Positions 1 through 6,090 of a stretch of 8,131 bases of DNA are shown piece after piece. The translations under genes were made by a program, and so were the position numbers. Source of the stretch: Desulfuromusa sp. (lineage in GTDB: Bacteria; Desulfobacterota; Desulfuromonadia; Desulfuromonadales; Geopsychrobacteraceae); assembly GCA_021647765.1 (NCBI GenBank), contig JAKIUD010000100.1:1-8131 (forward strand), written 5' to 3'. The stretch's first letter is position 1, and every line of letters starts with the position of its first letter. The notes under the pieces were generated by a model. It did no database searches. It saw nothing but the letters and a program-made list of their open reading frames with translations, and had not been told where the DNA came from.

Positions 1-350
1 TGCGAACAAAACCAGTGCTGGAGCAATTCGAAAATCTGTTGCAACATGCTGTCGGTACTCAGTTACGAAGAACTATTTGGGGCGGTATTACTCAACCGCA
101 GCCTTTTTATTGTGGATAGAACCGTAAGAATAAGCTGCAGCAAAATTTAACATACTAAAATAATTCCCAGTACTCTGTATATCTTAAATATCCGCAAGAT
201 TGCGCCGGTATTTTATGTGTCAACAATGCGTGATTTTCGCTGCATAGCTAAAGCTTATACAGCGGAAGGTACAACGCTGTTGACGTGTAAAAGAACCGCA
301 ATATGCGAAGGTTCAGGGTACATAGAGTCGTAGCTATAATTTATGGTCTC
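1..350. other. Region without a recognisable gene
   Basis: No coding region is supported here. All three plus frames happen to be open for the first 115 or so bases, and the frame ending at the TAG at 117-119 reads somewhat protein-like, but it is too short to assign. The rest is stop-rich. Small imperfect inverted repeats occur: CGCTG/CAGCG arms at 238-242 and 260-264, and GAACC/GGTTC arms at 293-297 and 310-314. Neither is followed by a T tract. A TATAAT hexamer at 335-340 has only a poor -35 partner and would fire into the terminator of the RNA gene to the right. This may be decayed intergenic sequence, possibly with the end of a gene lying to the left of the window. Confidence 0.5.
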
Positions 351-384
351 AAAATAAAAGAGCCCAGCTTTTTGCCGGACTCTT
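351..384 (-). terminator. Intrinsic terminator of the small RNA
   Basis: Read on the minus strand, AAGAGTCCGGC (384-374) pairs with GCTGGGCTCTT (368-358) across an AAAAA loop. The 11-bp stem contains two G-U wobbles. It is followed by TTATTTT (357-351). This is a strong Rho-independent terminator and gives the RNA a defined 3' end near 351. Confidence 0.8.
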
Positions 385-586
385 CTTCGAGACTGCAACT
401 CTCCACCACTACCGTGTGCCATTGGACTCACATCGAGTGTCAATGAGGTGGGTTTGGTTGTAGGTTCATCAGGCGTCCCACTCAAGTTGTGGGCTGGCAC
501 ACCGAACCCCTGAGCCAATCCCAAAGGTTTTGCTATTCCGAGTGGACGTTCTGGCCTCACCTGAAGGGCAGAGAGTCAATCTACTT
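351..586 (-). ncRNA. Candidate structured small RNA, class unknown (6S-like layout possible)
   Basis: This minus-strand transcript of about 235 nt is bounded by a promoter and an intrinsic terminator and lacks a convincing reading frame. Several complementary segments nest. A closing stem pairs 570-577 with 397-404 (ACTCTC/GAGAGT core plus wobbles). A second stem pairs 540-548 with 474-483 (CGTCCACTC against GAGTGGGACG, one bulge). An inner hairpin pairs 514-522 with 491-498 (GGGATTGGC against GCCAGCCC). A separate 3' hairpin pairs 441-445 with 420-424 (CATTG/CAATG) with an ACTC/GAGT inner stem. An A/C-rich stretch at about 446-470 looks unpaired. The span from closing arm to closing arm is 181 nt. 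That size, with one closing stem, one apical arm and a 3'-side hairpin, recalls 6S RNA, but I cannot match the known 6S consensus sequences. A trans-acting sRNA is equally possible. The minus-strand open frame within it (101 codons) has no recognisable protein signature and no good ribosome-binding site. Confidence 0.5.
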
Positions 587-592
587 ATCTGC

Positions 593-621
593 AGTATATG
601 TAAAAATTCGACTCTGGTCAG
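593..621 (-). promoter_or_regulatory. Sigma70-like promoter of the small RNA
   Basis: The minus strand shows a -35 CTGACC (621-616), a 17-bp spacer and a -10 TATACT (598-593), five of six bases matching TATAAT. The predicted start is near 586-588, about 10 nt before the closing stem of the RNA. The promoter diverges from that of the superoxide reductase gene, and the two share about 80 bp of AT-rich DNA. Confidence 0.5.
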
Positions 622-701
622 TAAAAATAATCTAAATTAAATCAGACTTTTAAATTGTAGATAAAAATGTTAGTATTACCAGATAAGTAATCTTTTGCTT
701 G

Positions 702-730
702 TTGATCGGTGCTACGGTTGCACAAATACT
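702..730 (+). promoter_or_regulatory. Candidate promoter of the superoxide reductase gene
   Basis: TTGATC (702-707), a 17-bp spacer and AATACT (725-730, four of six matches) would start transcription near 737, leaving a very short leader that contains the AAGGAG ribosome-binding site. A small AGAT/ATCT palindrome lies just upstream at 681-693. I see no clear PerR, Fur or OxyR site. Confidence 0.35.
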
Positions 731-753
731 AATATAACAAGGAGAACGAACCA

Positions 754-1134
754 ATGCCCAAACGTCTAGAAATTTACAAATGTGAAATCTGCGGAAATAT
801 TGTTGAAGTGACACACAGTGGTGCTGGTGCACTGATCTGCTGTGGTAAAAATATGGATCGGATAACCGAAAATACAACCGATGCCGCGACAGAGAAGCAT
901 GTTCCGGTCATTGTATTGGCTGAAGGAACGGTAACGGTTAAGGTTGGTGATGTTGCTCATCCTATGGAAGCTGCTCATTATATTGAATGGATTGAAATCC
1001 TGGTGGATGACAAAATTTACCGTCAGTACTTGCAGGCTGGAGAACCAGCTGAAGCAACTTTCAGCATTGCTACTTCCACAGTAACAGCACGAGCCTATTG
1101 CAATTTGCATGGACTCTGGGTGGCAAAGGTCTAA
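754..1134 (+). CDS. dfx: Desulfoferrodoxin, two-iron superoxide reductase
   Basis: This cytoplasmic enzyme reduces superoxide to hydrogen peroxide with electrons from rubredoxin or a similar donor and releases no oxygen, which suits anaerobes. The 126-residue length is the usual one for the two-iron (2Fe-SOR) class. The N-terminal desulforedoxin domain carries the Center I iron ligands C10, C13 (CEIC) and the CC pair C29-C30. The C-terminal neelaredoxin domain carries the Center II ligands H49, H69, H75, C116 and H119 (HPMEAAH and CNLHG motifs), plus the E47-K48 pair next to H49 that acts in catalysis. All key residues are present, so it should be active. The start is fixed by AAGGAG at 739-744, nine bases before the ATG, and by alignment of the first cysteine at residue 10. 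It appears monocistronic, with its own promoter and a terminator just after the stop. No rubredoxin gene lies beside it. Confidence 0.97.
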   Translation: MPKRLEIYKCEICGNIVEVTHSGAGALICCGKNMDRITENTTDAATEKHVPVIVLAEGTVTVKVGDVAHPMEAAHYIEWIEILVDDKIYRQYLQAGEPAEATFSIATSTVTARAYCNLHGLWVAKV

Positions 1135-1151
1135 ATTTAATTGCATATGTT

Positions 1152-1189
1152 AAAAAATGGGTTGTCCGAATGGTCAGCCCATTTTTTTT
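1152..1189 (+). terminator. Intrinsic terminator after the superoxide reductase gene
   Basis: AAAAAATGGGTTG (1152-1164) pairs with CAGCCCATTTTTT (from 1175) with one T-G wobble, and the stem can extend inward as TG.CC/GG.CA around a GAAT loop. A run of eight T follows the stem core. The matching A run on the left would let it also stop minus-strand transcription. It lies 17 bases after the dfx stop and insulates dfx from the sigma factor operon. Confidence 0.88.
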
Positions 1190-1245
1190 GTCAACCGTTT
1201 GCCTGTTTAGGCGTTCTACTAGTCATAGCTCTCTTTATTAAAGTC

Positions 1246-1274
1246 GAACCTGTAAACAGAATTGCAAATATAAA
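1246..1274 (+). promoter_or_regulatory. Weak candidate promoter of the sigma factor operon
   Basis: GAACCT (1246-1251) resembles the GGAAC-type -35 element used by many ECF sigma factors. TATAAA follows after 17 bp (1269-1274). ECF factors often transcribe their own operons, so this pair is a plausible autoregulated promoter, but the -10 half looks sigma70-like rather than ECF-like. The 1190-1328 gap holds no gene. Confidence 0.2.
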
Positions 1275-1328
1275 ACACTTAATTTGTGATGTTTTACATA
1301 TGCTGGCTAAAAGACTGGTTCAAGTTTA

Positions 1329-1850
1329 ATGCAAGTTTTTTTTAAATCCATAGAGCGTCAAGCTTTTCGTATGGCGTTGTTCGCCTGCAGCAATCAGGAC
1401 GATGCTCTGGATCTGGTTCAGGATGCTATGTGCAAGTTCGTCGCTAAATATACAAACAAACCGGAAGAGGAATGGAAAGCGCTTTTTTATAAAATTTTGC
1501 AGAATAAAATTCGTGATTTCTATCGTAAAGAATCGGTTCGATCACGCTGGCGAGTTTGGTTGGGAGGTCGTTCAGAGGACGATGATGCTGAACCCTTAGA
1601 GCAATTGGCTGATCCTGCCGGGAGAACCCCTGAACGTGAAACGGATAACCGGCAAATGTTCGATCATTTACAACAAGAGTTAAAAAAACTGTCTCTGAAG
1701 CAACAACAGGTTTTTTTATTGAGAGCTTGGGAGGGGTTGAGTGTCAGCGAAACAGCGCTGGCCATGAGTTGTTCAGAAGGGACGGTCAAAACTCACTACT
1801 TTCGAGCGACGGAAAAGTTAAGAGAAAAACTTGGAGAACATTGGCTATGA
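1329..1850 (+). CDS. ECF-type RNA polymerase sigma factor
   Basis: This 173-residue protein directs RNA polymerase to a small set of promoters. Region sigma2 covers about residues 8-75. It includes the DDALDLVQDAM helix, which binds core polymerase, and the EEWKALFYKILQNKIRDFYRK segment, which melts and reads the -10. A charged linker (about 80-110, SEDDDAEP) follows. Region sigma4 covers about 113-170, with a helix-turn-helix (LSVSETALAMSCSEGTVKTHYFRA) that reads the -35. The RAFRMA...DDALDLVQDA...EEWKALFYKIL pattern matches the sigma factors that sit next to DUF3619 and DUF3106 genes in many Proteobacteria. There is no strong ribosome-binding site, and a stop in frame at 1308 leaves 1329 as the only usable ATG. 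The stop overlaps the next start as ATGA, which implies translational coupling. Codons 3-6 contain a run of eight T. The signal it answers to is not known. Confidence 0.93.
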   Translation: MQVFFKSIERQAFRMALFACSNQDDALDLVQDAMCKFVAKYTNKPEEEWKALFYKILQNKIRDFYRKESVRSRWRVWLGGRSEDDDAEPLEQLADPAGRTPERETDNRQMFDHLQQELKKLSLKQQQVFLLRAWEGLSVSETALAMSCSEGTVKTHYFRATEKLREKLGEHWL

Positions 1851-2335
1851 ACGATGATAATGATAAGTTTACTGAAAATGTCCGAAGCGTCTTGAATCAG
1901 TCTTTAGCTGATTTGGATACTGATACTGAATTTAAATTGGGGCGTTTGAAGTATCGGGCACTGGACTCTGCGAAACAGAAAAAAAAGGGAAAGTTCGTTT
2001 GGGGTGCTGTTCCTGCAGCAGTTGTGTTGTCGTTGGTTTTGTTGTTTAATCTACCGCAAAATCAACAAATACATGTTGCATCGCCAGATGTTTTTGTACT
2101 AAGCATATTAACTGCCGAAGAACCCCTTGATTTTTTTGCGGAAGACATTGAATTTTATGAATGGCTATCTGAAGTTATGGAAGATGAATCGGAGTTGTCT
2201 GGTCAGCATACTGCTGTGCCTGATATTCCTGTTTCCGATAATCCTCTCAGCACAGGAAATAGACAAACAGGAAATAGACAACGAATCATTGCCCAGTCTG
2301 GAGCTGATCGAGTTTCTTGGAGCATTCGAGGATGA
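1847..2335 (+). CDS. DUF3619-like single-pass membrane protein, probable sigma regulator, abnormal C-terminus
   Basis: The start is fixed by the ATGA overlap with the sigma factor gene; GGAG at 1833-1836 precedes it. Residues 1-48 form a cytosolic, charged helical part (FTENVRSVLNQSLADLDTDT). Residues 51-69 (FVWGAVPAAVVLSLVLLF) are a transmembrane helix after a KKKGK stop-transfer patch. The outer part ends in the acidic EDIEFYEWLSE motif near residue 109, where this family normally ends. Proteins of this type (DUF3619) are encoded directly after such sigma factors, and an anti-sigma role is a reasonable inference. No zinc-binding ZAS motif is visible. The frame runs on to give 162 residues, but the last 50 or so are low-complexity and overlap the next gene in another frame. 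They look like read-through after loss of the native stop, possibly through a one-base deletion or a sequencing error between 2161 and 2184. Confidence 0.7.
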   Translation: MNDDNDKFTENVRSVLNQSLADLDTDTEFKLGRLKYRALDSAKQKKKGKFVWGAVPAAVVLSLVLLFNLPQNQQIHVASPDVFVLSILTAEEPLDFFAEDIEFYEWLSEVMEDESELSGQHTAVPDIPVSDNPLSTGNRQTGNRQRIIAQSGADRVSWSIRG

Positions 2336-2429
2336 TGAAGCGGGTTGGGTTGATCCATTTGCTTTATTGGCCATGGAAGAGCAAGAGTTGGAAAACCTCC
2401 AGGACAAAGGGGGGGATGATGAGAAGTAA
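2184..2429 (+). CDS. Small secreted protein of unknown function in the sigma operon
   Basis: The predicted product has 81 residues. It opens with a classic signal peptide: a short basic start (MNR), a hydrophobic core (residues 5-21) and likely cleavage after LSA (residue 23). The mature part is acidic and contains LPSLELIEFLGAFEDDEAGW followed by VDPF. I recognise this pattern from unnamed small proteins that sit between the membrane protein and the DUF3106 gene in related sigma operons; the function is unknown. The mature N-terminus carries a duplicated QEID(K/N) unit from a 15-bp tandem repeat. The ATG lies inside an ATGA whose TGA would end the upstream gene if that frame were shifted by one base, which supports this start. 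An ATG in the same frame at 2157 would add nine residues before the signal peptide and is less likely. It overlaps the DUF3106 gene by 14 bp. Expression probably depends on coupling, since there is no well-spaced ribosome-binding site. Confidence 0.65.
   Translation: MNRSCLVSILLCLIFLFPIILSAQEIDKQEIDNESLPSLELIEFLGAFEDDEAGWVDPFALLAMEEQELENLQDKGGDDEK
2252..2281 (+). repeat. Perfect 15-bp tandem duplication
   Basis: ACAGGAAATAGACAA occurs twice in direct succession (2252-2266, 2267-2281) with no mismatch. As it is five codons long it preserves both frames it lies in: QEIDK-QEIDN in the secreted protein and TGNRQ-TGNRQ in the read-through tail of the membrane protein. The identity of the copies suggests a recent slippage event. 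Confidence 0.95.
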
Positions 2430-3060
2430 TTATTTGAGTCTTGGGTTCGGTATCTTTGTGTCAATTCTTCTCCTTTTGGCAACAAGCAGTCCTCTTTGGG
2501 CTGGAGAGTTTTCTGAATTGAGTCAACCGCAACAGCAGATTTTAGGTCACTATATTGAACACTGGAATTCTCTGAGCGTTGAAAAACAACAACAGCTGCA
2601 AAAGGGAGCTGATAGGTGGTTATCAATGACTCCAAAACAACGGATTCAGGCAAAACAGCGGCTGCAAAAATGGCAAAAGTTGTCCCCTGCGCAACAACAG
2701 AAAGCTCTTGATCGCTTCAAACATTTTGAAAAACTGACCCCGCAACAGAAGCAGCGCTTACATAATATAAACAGCAGATTCAATGCTCTGCCCGAAGAAA
2801 CCAGAAAAAGTCTAAAAGAGCAATGGAAGAGAATGACTCCTCAACAAAAAAAGAACTTTCAACTGAAATCCTCAACTATGGCACCAGGTCAGAAACTTTC
2901 AGAACAGTCAGAACAGAATGGAGGATTTGACAGCGGTTTTGGAGATAATGTAAGTAGAGGGGTCAGTGGTTCGGATGGGCTCGGTGGTGGATCTGGCGGT
3001 GGATCTGGCGGTGGATCTGGCGGTGGATCTGGCGGTGGATCTGGCGGTGGGATGTTCTAG
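2416..3060 (+). CDS. DUF3106-type exported helical-repeat protein with (GGGS)5 tail
   Basis: The product of about 214 residues has a signal peptide (MRSNY start, hydrophobic core about residues 7-24, probable cleavage after LWA at about 29). Residues 30-150 hold about six degenerate repeats of 18-21 residues, each of the form L(S/T)P.QQQ..L..F..W..L. These predict Q/K-rich amphipathic helices, as in the DUF3106 family of periplasmic proteins of unknown function. The fold loosely recalls the P.Q..K helices of CpxP/Spy-like periplasmic chaperones, an analogy only. Residues 165-195 are Ser/Gly/Asp-rich, and the C-terminus is five exact GGGS units plus GGGMF. A run of seven G precedes two adjacent ATGs (2416 and 2419). 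Either is possible, and the second has the better spacing. It is the last gene of the sigma operon and overlaps the previous one by 14 bp. It may be an envelope target or a periplasmic partner of the sigma system; this is inference. Confidence 0.82.
   Translation: MMRSNYLSLGFGIFVSILLLLATSSPLWAGEFSELSQPQQQILGHYIEHWNSLSVEKQQQLQKGADRWLSMTPKQRIQAKQRLQKWQKLSPAQQQKALDRFKHFEKLTPQQKQRLHNINSRFNALPEETRKSLKEQWKRMTPQQKKNFQLKSSTMAPGQKLSEQSEQNGGFDSGFGDNVSRGVSGSDGLGGGSGGGSGGGSGGGSGGGSGGGMF
2989..3048 (+). repeat. Five perfect 12-bp tandem repeats encoding GGGS
   Basis: The unit GGATCTGGCGGT is repeated five times without a mismatch, and partial units flank it on both sides. It encodes a (GGGS)5 tail at the end of the DUF3106 protein. 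The nucleotide identity implies recent expansion or contraction by slippage, so copy number is likely to vary among strains. Confidence 0.97.
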
Positions 3061-3094
3061 GTATAGTTGTTACTCTCAATGAAGATTTAAAAAT

Positions 3095-3125
3095 AAAAAG
3101 GCTCCAGATTCCTGGAGCCTTTTTT
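3095..3125. terminator. Bidirectional intrinsic terminator between convergent operons
   Basis: GGCTCCAG (3100-3107) pairs perfectly with CTGGAGCC (3112-3119) across an ATTC loop. TTTTTT follows on the plus side (3120-3125) and AAAAA precedes it (3095-3099), giving a U tract on either strand. It ends the sigma operon on the plus strand and the carboxylase operon, whose stop lies 23 bases away, on the minus strand. Confidence 0.93.
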
Positions 3126-3147
3126 AGCCATTCAATTCTACATTTGT

Positions 3148-6024
3148 TTATAAAACTGCTTGTAAATACTCACTGGTCACGGTTTGCTTTTCTTTGGCCA
3201 ACGCTTTTGGATCCACCTCGACAAACTTTTCATCCGGGGTCACTCTAAACAGTGGCTGACCCTTCTGGACAATCGTACCGTCTCCACCTTCAATGAGAAT
3301 TTTATCGATCGTTCCAGAGAAAGGCGCTGGAACTTTATTGAACATCTTCATCACTTCCAGGATAAATAAAGGTTGACCTTTGTCAAAGTGCATCCCTTCG
3401 GTCACAAAAGGTGGCATGCCGGGAGCTTCCTGGGCGTAATACATCCCACCGCCAGGAGTGACGATCTCGTCTGCTTTGGTTGCTGGTGGTGGGACTAAGA
3501 CCTTTTTCATTGCTGCCTGTAATTCTGGATCGTGCAGGTACTCTGGGATTGTGACTTCCAGGTTGTCTTCAACTTTCAAATTGAAGAAATCGGTTTTTTC
3601 AGCAATCAGGCAGAGTAGCCCGAGGAGTTCATTGCCTATTTCGTAGCCTGCATGAGCTGATTGGATCTGAGCCCAGGTCTCTGCATCATAGCCTCCCTGT
3701 GGTTTGCTTTTGCTGAGAATGTCATTCAATTTAATGAACTCATCTTTAGTAACAGCTAATTTATTGCGTAATTCTGCATAGAATGCCAAGGCGTTGTTCA
3801 AAAGGTCACGATCGTGGGTCCAGATAACTTCTGCTGATGGCACATCTTTGTGCCAGGTCATATTCAGGTATGCGTAGGTTTCTTCGAGAATGATCAGTGG
3901 ATTGCAGAGCCAAGTCACTTTTTTATCTTCGATTTTGAATTTGAGTCTGTTGAGGCTTAACCAACCTGATAACAGATGTGGATCATTCAACAACTTTTCC
4001 ATCGGCCGAGTTAATAACGTCCCTTTACGATCAAGTGTTTCTGACGCAGCCTTAGCGGCATCAGGATCCTCCGCATAGAGCTTGGCGTAATGTTTTTTCA
4101 TTGAAATGAACGCATAGACAATATCGAGTTTCAGCGCCTCTTCTTTCAGTTTTCCAACCAGTGTCAGATAAGGGACAACGAAGCGGGTGGTCGGTTTGGC
4201 CATGATATTGTTACCAATAAACCAATTGACCAGTCCGTAGTGAAATTCCAGGTTAGTTGCCAGATTAGTCCCACGCAAGACGGTGCTGCACAAAACGTTT
4301 GCAAGTTTATTGTAGCTGATACTGCGATCTTCGCCCTTGGTTAATAGCAGGGCGATGTTTGAATCATAAGCGCCAGCTAGATGGTAGCGCATGAACTGAT
4401 TTGTATCTGGATTTGGGGTGCAAATTCCTTGATCGTCGCGAATTTCGCCTTCAATCGGTTTTGACCAGTAGCGAATATATCCGCCAGCGCTTGGTGACAG
4501 TGAACTGTCAGTCGCATTGAGTCGAGCTTCAGCTGCAGCTCCAAAGCGGGGAATCCGTACCGGGCGTGGTAGCCGTTCTTTGTGTAGTGCGAGCAGAGCC
4601 ATGGCTTCGACCAATGATTCTACGATGAAGAAATCTCTCTTGTCTTTCGGATTAGTGAACTTGAGACTGTAGACAAGTTCTGTGACCCGATGTTCAACCT
4701 GGATGCGTGTATTAACTTCCATAAAATAATGGCGGCTACCATCGACAATACACTCAAAAGTCGAAGCAGAATCGAGTCCAACTGCTTCGCCAAAACGCTC
4801 TGATTCTGCTTCCATCCGCTTGAGTACTTCAAGATCTGCTTCCAGAGCTTTTTGTTGCTCTTTTCGTTTCGCTTTTTTTGCTTTGGCTATTTCTATTTCC
4901 AAACTTTCCTGGGTGACTGAAATTTCGAGCAGTTTTTGTTCGTGCATCTGCAATGAACAATCGCGACCACCCAGAGCAATACTCCATTTGCCATTGCCGA
5001 GGAGTTGAATTTCATTGTGGCGGGTTTGTTCGATATTAAGCTCGATCAGTACGTTCTTGTTATCACCAATACCATTGGTTTTAACTTCGTTTAAAATCTC
5101 ACGAACTAACCCCGGTGCTTCCGCGGCAGCTTTTTTTATCTGTTTTTCAGTTGGATTCTTGGTTGTCAACAGCGAGGCACCAAGAATTCTCTGTCCTTTT
5201 CCGCCACCGCCACCAATTGCTTTTAGCCGGATTCGAGCCCCGGGATAATTTTTGAACATCGCACCACACTCCAGTTCAACTTGAGCACAGAGTTCTTCGA
5301 TGGAAAAGAGATCAATCCCTTTGTCATAAGAAGCAAAGAGAATTGCATCAGCGAGTTCTTCCAGTGGGATTTTAGAATTATCTAAAAGAGCTCTTTCAAT
5401 TTTCAAATCTTCTGCTTTTGCCAAAGCAACCAACTGATCAAAAGTTTTGTGTTTCTTTAGTAGAGTTCGTGCAGTGACGTTGTCGATACCCGGGGTGACA
5501 GAGACATCAACTTGCAACGCTGTACGTTTGGCCTCGTCCTTCTTTCCTGCGGCACGTTGGGTAGCAGAGCAAGGGCCAATAAATATAAGCCCGGCACTTT
5601 CTAACGCCGCGACAAATTCATCGTCTTCAGCCATGAAACCATAACCAGAAAAGACTGCGTTGTAGCCATTATCCTTTGCAATATCGATGATTTGCTGAAT
5701 TCTTTCAACCCGTTCTTCTTTTGACGCCCCGGAATAGTCTGGTACCCGATGAACCCGGCTGGTATCAGTTAACTGACGTAGTTCTGGCGAGAGTGCATTG
5801 GGGTAAACGATAGAATCTTTTTCCGAAAGAAGAATGCCAAAATGGCTAATTCCCATCTCGGTGTAGACGTCCATTGCTTCTTTACGTATCGGACCACGAC
5901 AGACGATGAGCGGGCAGAGTTCTTCGCAGGAGAAGGAACGCACCCATTCGGAGGTGGACTGGTTGAGTCGACGGTCTCTATGGATCAACGGATTGTTTGT
6001 ATAAAGGTCTGTATTTTTTGCCAT
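3148..6024 (-). CDS. Acyl-CoA carboxylase alpha subunit: biotin carboxylase fused to biotin carrier domain
   Basis: The 958-residue protein uses ATP and bicarbonate to carboxylate its own biotin, then passes the carboxyl group to the carboxyltransferase encoded just upstream. From the MAKN start: an N-terminal biotin carboxylase domain at about 38-180; an ATP-grasp with the glycine loop GGGGGKGQR at about 271-279, H336 in TRHNEIQ, and RDCSLQ...QK at about 354-364; the catalytic run E436, N438, R440, Q442, V443, E444 (MEVNTRIQVEH); and a C-terminal biotin carboxylase lobe to about 600. About 250 residues of unassigned linker follow, then a biotinyl domain at about 855-930 with the biotin lysine K893 in EVMKM. 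It is longer than the usual 660-residue alpha subunits. There is extra sequence of about 60 residues before the glycine loop, and a Lys/Glu-rich coiled segment at about 375-410. The position of E. coli His236 is Glu here. GGAG nine bases upstream favours this ATG over one 36 bases earlier. Confidence 0.9.
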   Translation of the reverse strand: MAKNTDLYTNNPLIHRDRRLNQSTSEWVRSFSCEELCPLIVCRGPIRKEAMDVYTEMGISHFGILLSEKDSIVYPNALSPELRQLTDTSRVHRVPDYSGASKEERVERIQQIIDIAKDNGYNAVFSGYGFMAEDDEFVAALESAGLIFIGPCSATQRAAGKKDEAKRTALQVDVSVTPGIDNVTARTLLKKHKTFDQLVALAKAEDLKIERALLDNSKIPLEELADAILFASYDKGIDLFSIEELCAQVELECGAMFKNYPGARIRLKAIGGGGGKGQRILGASLLTTKNPTEKQIKKAAAEAPGLVREILNEVKTNGIGDNKNVLIELNIEQTRHNEIQLLGNGKWSIALGGRDCSLQMHEQKLLEISVTQESLEIEIAKAKKAKRKEQQKALEADLEVLKRMEAESERFGEAVGLDSASTFECIVDGSRHYFMEVNTRIQVEHRVTELVYSLKFTNPKDKRDFFIVESLVEAMALLALHKERLPRPVRIPRFGAAAEARLNATDSSLSPSAGGYIRYWSKPIEGEIRDDQGICTPNPDTNQFMRYHLAGAYDSNIALLLTKGEDRSISYNKLANVLCSTVLRGTNLATNLEFHYGLVNWFIGNNIMAKPTTRFVVPYLTLVGKLKEEALKLDIVYAFISMKKHYAKLYAEDPDAAKAASETLDRKGTLLTRPMEKLLNDPHLLSGWLSLNRLKFKIEDKKVTWLCNPLIILEETYAYLNMTWHKDVPSAEVIWTHDRDLLNNALAFYAELRNKLAVTKDEFIKLNDILSKSKPQGGYDAETWAQIQSAHAGYEIGNELLGLLCLIAEKTDFFNLKVEDNLEVTIPEYLHDPELQAAMKKVLVPPPATKADEIVTPGGGMYYAQEAPGMPPFVTEGMHFDKGQPLFILEVMKMFNKVPAPFSGTIDKILIEGGDGTIVQKGQPLFRVTPDEKFVEVDPKALAKEKQTVTSEYLQAVL

Positions 6025-6032
6025 GGTTTTAA

Positions 6033-6037
6033 TCTCC
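6033..6037 (-). promoter_or_regulatory. Ribosome-binding site that decides the alpha-subunit start
   Basis: On the minus strand, GGAGA lies eight to nine bases before the ATG at 6024-6022. The earlier in-frame ATG at 6060 has only AT-rich sequence before it (AGATTATTCCGATA). The added 12 residues of the longer form also look unlike a domain start. Confidence 0.7.
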
Positions 6038-6090
6038 ACTTCCCATGTGGTTGAAAACATTATCGGAATAATCTTAGATGCTCAACAGCA

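Noticed and set aside
3..119. Open plus frame ending at TAG 117-119, as a possible 3' end of a gene (a transposase was considered)
   Set aside because: All three plus frames are open over this short stretch and no motif is recognisable, so openness carries no weight.
280..340. TTGACG at 280-285 and TATAAT at 335-340 as a plus-strand promoter
   Set aside because: The two are not correctly spaced to each other, neither has a good partner, and nothing plausible lies downstream.
474..483. GAGTGGGACGCC resembles part of the GEMM (c-di-GMP) riboswitch consensus
   Set aside because: The other conserved parts (GCAAACC upstream, GCAAAGCC and the AGGTAGCGGGGTTACC arm) are absent, and no coding gene follows on that strand.
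255..560. Minus-strand open frame of 101 codons
   Set aside because: It runs through the RNA stems and the terminator hairpin, lacks a ribosome-binding site and shows no protein family features.
1141..1329. Plus-strand open frame of 62 codons between dfx and the sigma factor gene
   Set aside because: It starts before and reads through the intrinsic terminator and has no ribosome-binding site or recognisable features.
3148..6060. Longer form of the alpha subunit starting at 6060
   Set aside because: There is no ribosome-binding site at 6060, whereas the ATG at 6024 has GGAG at proper distance.
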